Below are positions 17,217-24,481 of a stretch of 64,000 bases of DNA, piece by piece; the first letter of the stretch is position 1, and every line of letters starts with the position of its first letter. The notes under the pieces are model-generated. The model saw only the letters and a list, made by a program, of their open reading frames with translations. It did not search any database and was not told the origin of the DNA. A program made the position numbers and the translations under genes. The DNA is from an uncultured Ruminiclostridium sp. (lineage in GTDB: Bacteria; Bacillota; Clostridia; Oscillospirales; Ruminococcaceae), in NCBI GenBank assembly GCA_934454635.1, contig CAKSFR010000001.1, positions 124,001-188,000 on the forward strand, in the 5' to 3' direction.

Positions 17217-17609
17217 TTACTTAGAATATTTGCGCATAGCGCTCATGATTGCCTGCTGTGGCATATCTTCGTCAATAAGCCCGGGAATATCGTTCGCGGT
17301 AAGGTGATTTGCGCCTTTTTCGCGGATAACCGTAAGTCTGATTGCTTCAACCAACTTCGCAGGCTCAACTCCTCTCGGACAGCGGTCAACACAAGCGAAG
17401 CACGAAAGACACTTGTATATCGAATCCGATTTCATAAGGCTCTCAATATCGCCCGTTTCAACCATATAAACAAACTGATGAGGGTGATATTCCATTTCAT
17501 CGTAAGAAGGACATGTGCCGGAGCACTTTCCGCATCGCATACATTTAAGCGGATTTACGCCGCTCATGCGAAGTATCTGCTCCTTCTGACGTTCGGTTTT
17601 ATTCTGCAT
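17217..17609 (-). CDS. hdrC: Heterodisulfide reductase subunit C
   Basis: A 130-residue ferredoxin-like subunit with two [4Fe-4S] motifs, CMRCGKCSGTCP and CLSCFACVDRCPRG. It carries electrons from HdrA to HdrB. The start at 17609 overlaps the last 11 bases of hdrB and has AAGGAGG six bases upstream; the longer reading frame from 17642 lacks a site. Confidence 0.93.
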   Translation of the reverse strand: MQNKTERQKEQILRMSGVNPLKCMRCGKCSGTCPSYDEMEYHPHQFVYMVETGDIESLMKSDSIYKCLSCFACVDRCPRGVEPAKLVEAIRLTVIREKGANHLTANDIPGLIDEDMPQQAIMSAMRKYSK

Positions 17610-18405
17610 GAGTATCCTCCTTAACGCCAAGCGCTTCTGCAAGCAGCTCGGTAAAGTATACTACGGGGATTTCGCTGCCGTTTTTTACGAGATTGTACTT
17701 GCAGAGCGGGCAGGCTGTTACAATAACTTCCGCGCCGTTTTTAGCTGCACTTTCGCTTACCGCGTTAGACTTTTTCTTAGCTGAAGCTGCGTCCTCAAGA
17801 GCGACATAGCCGCCGCAGCACTCGTTTCTCTGAGCATAAACAACAGGCTCAGCGCCAAGCGCAGTAATGAAATCTTCCATTATGCGAGGATTTTCGACAT
17901 CATCGAAATTCATTACCTTACCGGGGCGAAGAAGCATACAGCCGTAATAAGCCGCAACTTTCCTGCCCGTAAGCGGCTTAACGACAGCCTCTTTTATCTT
18001 GTCAAATCCGACAATATCACGAAGCATTTCCAGGTAATGATAAACCTCTGTTTCGCCGTGATACGGTTTGGTCGGATTTTTATCCTGCGCCATGTAAAGA
18101 TTTGCTTTTGACGCAAATTCTTCATCAGTACCCATGGCATGATTTGTCTGCTTTATTACATTATGACAGGCTGAACACACCGTAACAAGTGGACGCGCCT
18201 CATCTCTTGCGGCAGCAAGCGCTCTGACGCTCGGAAGCTTAGACGCAACCTCGTCCTTTGCGCTTACAAAAACACCGCCGCAACACTGCCAGTTCTCGAT
18301 TTCGCACATTTCAACGCCTAAAATTTCAGCACATTTACGCGCATAAAAATCGAGATCTTTAGCCTTGGTTCGGAGAGTACAGCCGGGAAAATAGCTGACT
18401 TTCAT
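17599..18405 (-). CDS. hdrB: Heterodisulfide reductase subunit B (two CCG domains)
   Basis: A 268-residue subunit with both CCG domains intact: first GCTLR, WQCCGGVF and VCSACHN; second GCMLLRP, ECCGGYV and ACPLCKYN. These bind the non-cubane [4Fe-4S] clusters that reduce a disulfide in methanogens. Bacteria without coenzyme M/B use them on other acceptors, such as DsrC in sulfate reducers. No DsrC is encoded here, so the high-potential acceptor is open; the adjacent fumarate reductase is the natural candidate. I use the ATG at 18405 (AAAGGA 11 bases upstream) rather than the ATG at 18417, which abuts the ribosome site. Confidence 0.93.
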   Translation of the reverse strand: MKVSYFPGCTLRTKAKDLDFYARKCAEILGVEMCEIENWQCCGGVFVSAKDEVASKLPSVRALAAARDEARPLVTVCSACHNVIKQTNHAMGTDEEFASKANLYMAQDKNPTKPYHGETEVYHYLEMLRDIVGFDKIKEAVVKPLTGRKVAAYYGCMLLRPGKVMNFDDVENPRIMEDFITALGAEPVVYAQRNECCGGYVALEDAASAKKKSNAVSESAAKNGAEVIVTACPLCKYNLVKNGSEIPVVYFTELLAEALGVKEDTHAE

Positions 18406-18431
18406 TTTTCTGACCATTCCTTTCGCCGGGA

Positions 18432-19808
18432 TTAAACCATCTGTTCGGGATGGAAAACTTCATCAAATTTTTCTGCCGTAAGGAAACCTAACTCAACGCA
18501 CGCTTCCTTTAAGGAAATATTGTCCTTATAAGCCTTTTTAGCTGTCTTTGCGGCATTCTCATAGCCTATGTAAGGATTGAGAGCCGTAACAAGCATAAGG
18601 GAATTATGCAGGTTGTGGTGCATTTTATCACGGTTTGCGGTAATTCCTACAGCACAGTTATTATTGAACGAAACAATCGCTTCTGCAAGCAGACGCGCAG
18701 ACTGAAGGAAGTTATATATTGTTACGGGCATGAATACGTTAAGCTCAAAATTGCCCTGAGAAGCAGCCATTCCGACAGCGACATCGTTGCCCATTACCTG
18801 AACGGCAACCATTGTAACGGCTTCGCACTGCGTGGGATTTACCTTGCCGGGCATAATCGAAGAACCGGGTTCGTTTTCGGGAATATGAATCTCTCCAAGA
18901 CCGTCGCGCGGACCGCTTGCAAGCCAACGTACATCGTTCGCGATCTTCATCATGTCGCAAGCGGTAGCTTTGATAGCTCCGTGAGCAAAAACTATTTCGT
19001 CTTTTGAAGTAAGCGCGTGGAATTTGTTGGAAGCTGTCACAAAAGGCTTGCCTGTAAGTTCTGCAACCTTCTTTGCAACAAGCTCGGAAAATCCTGCGGG
19101 AGCGTTAAGTCCGGTTCCGACTGCGGTTCCGCCGAGCGCCAACTCGTGAAGCGGTCTAACCGCCATTTTCAGAAGCTCAACATCTCTTTCAAGACTGCTT
19201 CTCCAGCCGGAGATTTCCTGACTGAATTTTATCGGCGTTGCGTCCTGTAAATGAGTGCGTCCCGATTTTACGATTCCCTCGTTTTCTTCCTCAAGGCGCT
19301 TGAAAGTAGCAATAAGCAGTTCAACTGCGGGAAGAAGCTTGTCTTCAATAGCGAGAACCGCGGAAATATGCATTGCTGTCGGGAAAGTGTCGTTGGACGA
19401 CTGGCTCATGTTTATGTCGTCGTTTGGGTGGCAAAGCTTTTCGCCCGCAATCTGATTTGCGCGGTTGGCAATTACCTCATTCGCATTCATATTCGACTGC
19501 GTTCCGGAGCCTGTCTGCCAAACAACAAGCGGAAAATGGCTGTTAAGTTCGCCGGAAATTACTTCATCGCAGGCTGCGGAAATCGCAGCGAGTTTTGCAG
19601 ACGTCATCTTTTCGGGCTTAAGCTCCGCGTTGGCAAGGGCTGCCGCTTTCTTGAGTATTCCGAAAGCGTGCGTAATTTCCCTAGGCATTGTTTCGATATC
19701 TACGCCGATTTTGAAATTCTCATGGCTTCTCTGCGTCTGCGCCGCCCAAAGACGATCGGCAGGAACCTTCATTTCGCCCATGGAGTCATGTTCGATACGG
19801 TATTCCAT
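18432..19808 (-). CDS. fumC: Class II fumarate hydratase
   Basis: A 458-residue cofactor-free fumarase interconverting malate and fumarate. Family marks are SGTQSNMNANEV, the catalytic His/Ser regions TPIKFSQE and the signature GSSIMPGKVNP. Length is standard. It follows mdh by 17 bases and precedes hdrB by about 26 bases, placing fumarate formation and reduction in one transcript. AGAAAGGTG lies before the ATG. Confidence 0.95.
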   Translation of the reverse strand: MEYRIEHDSMGEMKVPADRLWAAQTQRSHENFKIGVDIETMPREITHAFGILKKAAALANAELKPEKMTSAKLAAISAACDEVISGELNSHFPLVVWQTGSGTQSNMNANEVIANRANQIAGEKLCHPNDDINMSQSSNDTFPTAMHISAVLAIEDKLLPAVELLIATFKRLEEENEGIVKSGRTHLQDATPIKFSQEISGWRSSLERDVELLKMAVRPLHELALGGTAVGTGLNAPAGFSELVAKKVAELTGKPFVTASNKFHALTSKDEIVFAHGAIKATACDMMKIANDVRWLASGPRDGLGEIHIPENEPGSSIMPGKVNPTQCEAVTMVAVQVMGNDVAVGMAASQGNFELNVFMPVTIYNFLQSARLLAEAIVSFNNNCAVGITANRDKMHHNLHNSLMLVTALNPYIGYENAAKTAKKAYKDNISLKEACVELGFLTAEKFDEVFHPEQMV

Positions 19809-19825
19809 TTTGTTTTCACCTTTCT

Positions 19826-20770
19826 TTATATTTTAAGATTATTGATAACATCTTTTAAGGTGTCTGCACTGTAACGCAGCTTTGCGATTTCTTCATCGGT
19901 AAGTGGAACATTTACCTTGTTGCGTACACCGTTGCGTCCGACAGCGATAAGCGTGCTGAGGCATACATCGTCAATGCCATACTCGCCGTGCATCATTGTG
20001 GAAACGGTCATTGTTGTGTCAATACCGCTGAGAACGCACTTGCAGATGTGACATACAGACATTGAAACGGCATAGAATGTTGCGCCCTTGCGCGCGATAA
20101 CACGTCCGCCGGATTTTCTTACATATTCCTCAATTTCGCTGTAATTTATCTCGGGATAAGTGAAATCGGAATTGGAGAAAATGTTCTGACACTCATTTAT
20201 CGGAACATTTGAAATGTTTGCAACAGACCACGGAATAAACGAAGAATCTCCATGTTCACCAAAAACATATGCATGAACATTATTCTGGCTGATGTTGTAA
20301 TATTCTGAAAGTCTTGCACGAAGACGCGCAGTATCAAGAATCGTACCGGAGCCGATAATACGGTTTTCGGGGAGTCCCGAGATTTTATGGAAAGTATAGG
20401 TCAGAATATCAACGGGATTTGAAACGATAATATATGTAGCGTCGGGAGCATATTTTGTAATTTCGGGAATAATCGTCTTTGTGATGTCGATATTCACCTG
20501 CGCAAGTTCAAGGCGAGACTGACCTGCTTTTCTGGCCATGCCGGATGTGAGAATTACAATGTTGGAGTCTTTTGCATCGGGATAATCGCCTGCATAAATC
20601 GAGCAGGGAGCGCAGAAAGGAGTTCCCTGTCTTATGTCGAGGGCTTCGCCGAGCGCTTTTTCGCTGTTGATATCGATCATAACGATTTCCGATGCCATTC
20701 CCATCATGGCAATGGAGTAAGCGATTGTGGAACCGACACTGCCGGTTCCGATAATGGAGATTTTGTTCAT
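19826..20770 (-). CDS. mdh: Malate dehydrogenase of the LDH-like family
   Basis: A 314-residue NAD-dependent 2-hydroxyacid dehydrogenase. NAD fold IIGTGSVGSTIAYS; catalytic pair in LDTARLRARL and VFGEHGDSS. At the substrate-specificity position in SGMARKAGQSR the residue is Arg80, where lactate dehydrogenases have Gln; Arg recognises the second carboxylate of oxaloacetate/malate. I therefore call malate rather than lactate dehydrogenase, and the fumC neighbour supports this. It is the first gene of the malate-to-succinate operon and has its own promoter. Confidence 0.78.
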   Translation of the reverse strand: MNKISIIGTGSVGSTIAYSIAMMGMASEIVMIDINSEKALGEALDIRQGTPFCAPCSIYAGDYPDAKDSNIVILTSGMARKAGQSRLELAQVNIDITKTIIPEITKYAPDATYIIVSNPVDILTYTFHKISGLPENRIIGSGTILDTARLRARLSEYYNISQNNVHAYVFGEHGDSSFIPWSVANISNVPINECQNIFSNSDFTYPEINYSEIEEYVRKSGGRVIARKGATFYAVSMSVCHICKCVLSGIDTTMTVSTMMHGEYGIDDVCLSTLIAVGRNGVRNKVNVPLTDEEIAKLRYSADTLKDVINNLKI

Positions 20771-20806
20771 GTTGCACCATCCTCAGTTTTACTTTTTGAT
20801 ATAATA

Positions 20807-20834
20807 ATTGTATCACAATCCGACAGTATTCGGA
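20807..20834 (-). promoter_or_regulatory. Promoter and inverted repeat upstream of mdh
   Basis: Minus-strand TACAAT (20812-20807) preceded by TGA gives an extended -10. TCCGA (20819-20823), six bases, TCGGA (20830-20834) forms an inverted repeat over the -35 position, which has no good -35 hexamer. It could be an operator for a repressor or activator of the fumarate operon. Confidence 0.5.
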
Positions 20835-20902
20835 ATTGCTTGTTTTTCATATCAGTATTGCATTTATCGATATACCGTGGGCGCAATACCGAAAAGTCCG
20901 AT

Positions 20903-22312
20903 TTACTTCGAGCTAAGATATTCGTCTATCGCTTTGCTTGCGGTTTTTCCCGCACCCATAGCAAGAATAACCGTCGCAGCGCCGGTTACCGCGTCGCCGC
21001 CGGCATAAACGCCCTCTCTGGAGGTCAGACCTGTATCCTCTTCAACGATGATTCCGCCCCATTTCTGGGTTTCAAGACCGTGCGTGGTATTCTTAATAAG
21101 CGGATTGGGAGATGTTCCGAGCGCCATTATAACGCAATCAACATCCATGGTAAATTCGCTTCCTGGAATTTCAACAGGACGGCGGCGACCTTTTTCATCA
21201 GGCTCACCAAGCTCCATGCGAATGCATTCGATAGCTTTAACAAAGCCATTTTTAGGATCTCGTGGATCGTCGGGGTTTTCGTAGCCGATAATGCGTACAG
21301 GATTATGAAGCAGCTTGAAATCAATTCCCTCTTCCATCGCGTGTTCAACTTCTTCGCGGCGTGCGGGAAGTTCTTCCATTGAACGCCGATAAACAATGCT
21401 TACCTGCGCGCCAAGACGAAGAGCTGTTCTCGCAGCGTCCATTGCCACGTTGCCGCCGCCGACTACCGCAACTCGTCCGCCTTTCATTATAGGCGTAGCC
21501 GAATCATCGCGATAAGCTTTCATAAGATTGCTTCTGGTAAGAAATTCATTTGCGGAATAAACGCCTTTAAGACCCTCGCCTTCAATTCCCATAAACTTAG
21601 GAAGACCTGCGCCGGAACCGATAAATACAGCTTCAAACCCGTCTTCAAAAAGTTCGTCAACCGTAAGCGTTTTTCCGATAACGACATTTGTTTCAATATC
21701 AACGCCAAGCGCTTTCAAGGTTTCAACTTCCTTTGCCACGATAGCTTTCGGGAGTCTAAACTCAGGAATCCCGTATACAAGCACACCGCCTGCGGTATGA
21801 AGCGCCTCGAAAACCGTAACCTTATAGCCTTTCTTTGCAAGGTCGCCCGCGCAGGTAAGTCCCGATGGACCGGAACCGACAACGGCAACCTTGTGACCGT
21901 TAAATTCAGGCTTCTTCGGAAGTTCCTTTGCGTTTTCATTGTGCCAGTCGGCGACAAATCTTTCAAGCCGGCCTATTCCGACAGGTTCAAACTTAATTCC
22001 GAGAGTACATTTGCTTTCGCACTGTGATTCTTGGGGACATACTCTGCCGCATACAGCAGGCAAAGAAGAAGACTTTGAAATCACCTGATACGCTCCCTCA
22101 AAATCACCTTTTTTAATGTGGTCGATAAAATCGGGAATTTCAATATTTACCGGACAGCCACTGATGCAGGGCTTGTTTTTGCAGTTAAGACAGCGATTCG
22201 CTTCTTCAACTGCAATTTCCGCAGTATAACCGAGTGCAACTTCGTTAAAATTGCAGGCTCTTGCCTTCGCGTCCTGCGTCGGCATTTCATGTTTCTTGGG
22301 TTCGACAGCCAT
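20903..22312 (-). CDS. nfnB: NfnB / GltD-like NADPH-dependent flavoprotein
   Basis: A 469-residue flavoprotein of the glutamate-synthase small-subunit family. The N-terminus holds the Fe-S helical domain (CLNCKNKPCISGCP and CGRVCPQESQCESKC). An FAD fold (VAVVGSGPSGLTCAGDL) and an NADPH fold (VAVVGGGNVAMDAARTA) follow. No glutamate synthase large subunit is nearby, and the partner directly upstream is an NfnA-type protein, so I call it the large subunit of NADH-dependent ferredoxin:NADP oxidoreductase, which bifurcates NADPH electrons to NAD+ and ferredoxin. AAGGAGG precedes the ATG. Confidence 0.87.
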   Translation of the reverse strand: MAVEPKKHEMPTQDAKARACNFNEVALGYTAEIAVEEANRCLNCKNKPCISGCPVNIEIPDFIDHIKKGDFEGAYQVISKSSSLPAVCGRVCPQESQCESKCTLGIKFEPVGIGRLERFVADWHNENAKELPKKPEFNGHKVAVVGSGPSGLTCAGDLAKKGYKVTVFEALHTAGGVLVYGIPEFRLPKAIVAKEVETLKALGVDIETNVVIGKTLTVDELFEDGFEAVFIGSGAGLPKFMGIEGEGLKGVYSANEFLTRSNLMKAYRDDSATPIMKGGRVAVVGGGNVAMDAARTALRLGAQVSIVYRRSMEELPARREEVEHAMEEGIDFKLLHNPVRIIGYENPDDPRDPKNGFVKAIECIRMELGEPDEKGRRRPVEIPGSEFTMDVDCVIMALGTSPNPLIKNTTHGLETQKWGGIIVEEDTGLTSREGVYAGGDAVTGAATVILAMGAGKTASKAIDEYLSSK

Positions 22313-22324
22313 TGCTTCTCCTCC

Positions 22325-23173
22325 TTATATATTCTTAAAAAGATTGCAGGTATTTTCATGCGCCCTGCGTTCAAAATCAAAATACATTCTTCCGCGCGAC
22401 ATTGCCTCGTCAAAATCGACTTCATAGCCGTTGAAATCGGGTCCGTCAACGCAGGCAAATTTGATGACCTTTTTTCCGTCCTGATTTAATGTAAGACGAC
22501 AGCCGCCGCACATTCCCGTTCCGTCAATCATTATAGGATTCATCGAAACGGTTACGGGAATATCGAAAGGCTTTGCGGTCGCAACAACAAATTTCATCAT
22601 GATAAGCGGACCGATCGTAATGATCATATCAAACTTTTCCCCGGCTTCAAGCATTTCTTTAAGCGGAACCGTCACATTTCCGTGGCGTCCGTAAGAACCA
22701 TCGTCAGTCATAAGAACAACACGGTCGGAATACTCATTAAATTCATCCTCAAGAATAACAATATCCTTGCTTCGGAAACCGATAATGCTTGTTACATCAG
22801 CACCGAGCTTGTGAAATTCTTCAGCAATAGGCATTGCAATAGCACAGCCTACACCGCCGCCTATGATACATACCTTGCGGATATTATCAGTATGCGTAGC
22901 AACACCGAGCGGTCCTACAAAGTCCTGAATAAATTCACCCTCAGACTTGTGATTGAGCGCTTCTGTAGTCGCGCCGACAATCTGGAATATAATTTTTACA
23001 GTTCCGTCTTCTGCATTGCAGCCGGCAACCGTAAGCGGGATTCTTTCACCCTCGGAGTCAACGCGCAGAATAATAAACTGTCCCGGTTTGGCCTTTCTGG
23101 CAACCAACGGGGCTTCAATTTCCATCTGCGTAACCGTAGGGTTCAGAATCTTTTTTCTGACAATCCTGTACAT
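22325..23173 (-). CDS. nfnA: NfnA-type FAD/NAD(H)-binding subunit
   Basis: A 282-residue sulfide dehydrogenase/DHOD-K-like subunit. It has an FAD barrel (PGQFIILRV, RIPLTVAG), an NAD domain (VCIIGGGVGCAIAMPIA) and a C-terminal [2Fe-2S] site GMCGGCRLT with ACVDGPDFNGYEVDF. It pairs with NfnB 12 bases downstream. The start is the ATG at 23173 with AAGGAG at a good distance; the longer frame from 23227 lacks a site. Its promoter holds a clear palindrome. Confidence 0.87.
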   Translation of the reverse strand: MYRIVRKKILNPTVTQMEIEAPLVARKAKPGQFIILRVDSEGERIPLTVAGCNAEDGTVKIIFQIVGATTEALNHKSEGEFIQDFVGPLGVATHTDNIRKVCIIGGGVGCAIAMPIAEEFHKLGADVTSIIGFRSKDIVILEDEFNEYSDRVVLMTDDGSYGRHGNVTVPLKEMLEAGEKFDMIITIGPLIMMKFVVATAKPFDIPVTVSMNPIMIDGTGMCGGCRLTLNQDGKKVIKFACVDGPDFNGYEVDFDEAMSRGRMYFDFERRAHENTCNLFKNI

Positions 23174-23283
23174 ATGTGATACTCTCCTTTTTTGAGATAT
23201 TTCCTGTAAAACTGAAACGGAAAACAAGATTATATTATAAATTTATTAATTAAATATCGACTCAATTCTCCATTATCTTTTTT

Positions 23284-23323
23284 ATTATATCACAATTCTG
23301 CTATATTTGGTATACCCAAATAT
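23284..23323 (-). promoter_or_regulatory. Promoter of nfnAB with a palindromic operator
   Basis: Minus-strand TATAAT (23289-23284) preceded by TGA is an extended -10. ATATTTGG (23303-23310), TATAC, CCAAATAT (23316-23323) is a perfect 8-bp inverted repeat covering the -35 position. The regulator is unknown. Confidence 0.6.
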
Positions 23324-23372
23324 TCATACATAATATATAAATATCAATATATGAGCTATAGCGGCAAAACGA

Positions 23373-23400
23373 AAAACAGCCGCCCGAAAGCAGCTGTTTT
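23373..23400 (-). terminator. Rho-independent terminator (minus strand)
   Basis: AAAACAGC (23373-23380) pairs with GCTGTTTT (23393-23400). On the minus strand the stem is followed by TTTTTCGTTTT. It would end the pseudouridine synthase transcript or an RNA encoded at 23401-23596. Confidence 0.65.
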
Positions 23401-23596
23401 ACGATTTCCAATGGTTAAATTTTGTTGATTAGGGAGATTTGCATAGTCGATATGCTTGTACGGCGCACGGACAAAGTCCTACGGCAAATGCACCGAAAGC
23501 TTTATCGAACAGTAAGACAAATGTGGAGGTTCATGACATCTGTTTCTGCTGTATTTATAATAACACACTCGCAGCTTCTTGGGAATTGCCCGTTTC
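23401..23596. other. Non-coding stretch, possible structured RNA
   Basis: Part of the 423-base gap between nfnA and the pseudouridine synthase gene. No convincing reading frame. It has small hairpins GCATA-GTCGA-TATGC (23441-23455) and GGAC-AAA-GTCC (23469-23479) and two copies of TACGGC ten bases apart, and ends at a minus-strand terminator. I could not match it to tmRNA, SRP RNA or RNase P RNA. A 6S-like RNA or a long 3' untranslated region is possible. Confidence 0.3.
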
Positions 23597-24481
23597 TCAT
23601 ACCCGTATTGCAGGATTTTGCAAAAGCGCTTTCATATCCTCCGGCAAAGGCGCATTTACAGCAATTTTATTCTTCGTTACAGGGTGAATAAACTCAGCTC
23701 TGCCGCAATGGAGAGCCTGCCGATTTATAAGCGACGCATCCCCGCCATAAAGCTCATCGCCAAGCAGCGGGTGACCTATATAAGAAAAGTGGACTCTTAT
23801 CTGATGCGTTCTTCCCGTAACAAGCGCTATTTCAACAAATGAACGCTTTGCGCTGCTTTCAATAACCTTAAAAACAGTATGCGCATATTTTCCGTCAGGT
23901 CTAACTTCGCGAGCTATTATGCTGTCCGAAACTCGGGCAATAGGCGCTATGATCTCGCCGCAGCAGCCATATTCAGCCGATAAATCGCCCTGAACCACTG
24001 CGTAATATGTTTTCTTTGGAAAATATTCTCTGCCGGTAAGTAAAGATGCGGCAGGCCGATTTTTTGCCGTTATAACAAGCCCAGACGTGTTCCTGTCCAG
24101 CCTGTTTACGCACCTGAACACCGTATCTGAATAAAGTGCAGAAAAATAATTTGCAAGTGTATCATTGTAATGACGTACAGACGGATGAACAGCCATAAAC
24201 GGCGGCTTATTGAAAACGATTATTTCATCATCTTCATAAGCTATCGGAACACTCAAGCCGCGATTCGGAACAATCTCTGAATTATCGTGAATATTTACTT
24301 CAAGAATATCGCCCAAGCGCAAAGTATCAACGGTTCTGATGTGTTTGCCGTTGCAAAGCAAGCCGTCTTCATAATGCTTAAGGCTTGTGAGCAAGCCTCG
24401 GCTGAAACCTCTGTATTTGAGGTATTTTTGAACGGTAACGCCGTCATCTTCACTTGTCATCAGATACTTCTGCACCGGCAT
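23597..24481 (-). CDS. RluA/RluD-family RNA pseudouridine synthase
   Basis: A 294-residue enzyme converting uridine to pseudouridine in RNA. An S4-like N-terminal region is followed by the catalytic motif VNRLDRNTSGLVI, whose Asp is the nucleophile, and the C-terminal TGRTHQIRVHF block. The exact RNA target cannot be read from the sequence. The start overlaps the end of the histidine kinase gene by 32 bases, with AGGTGA upstream, so it is the third gene of the two-component operon. Confidence 0.9.
   Translation of the reverse strand: MPVQKYLMTSEDDGVTVQKYLKYRGFSRGLLTSLKHYEDGLLCNGKHIRTVDTLRLGDILEVNIHDNSEIVPNRGLSVPIAYEDDEIIVFNKPPFMAVHPSVRHYNDTLANYFSALYSDTVFRCVNRLDRNTSGLVITAKNRPAASLLTGREYFPKKTYYAVVQGDLSAEYGCCGEIIAPIARVSDSIIAREVRPDGKYAHTVFKVIESSAKRSFVEIALVTGRTHQIRVHFSYIGHPLLGDELYGGDASLINRQALHCGRAEFIHPVTKNKIAVNAPLPEDMKALLQNPAIRV

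Noticed and set aside
20807..20820. TTGTGATACAATTATTATATCA as a Rex operator
   Set aside because: Half-site spacing is too long for Rex; the bases are better explained as an extended -10 promoter.
23441..23510. Cyclic-di-GMP-I riboswitch-like words (GCACGGACAAAG, ACGGCAAATGC)
   Set aside because: Order and spacing do not fit the conserved GEMM core and no plus-strand gene follows.
23422..23842. Short plus-strand frames in and beside the 23.4-23.8 kb gap
   Set aside because: Low-complexity translations without ribosome sites, partly antisense to the pseudouridine synthase.
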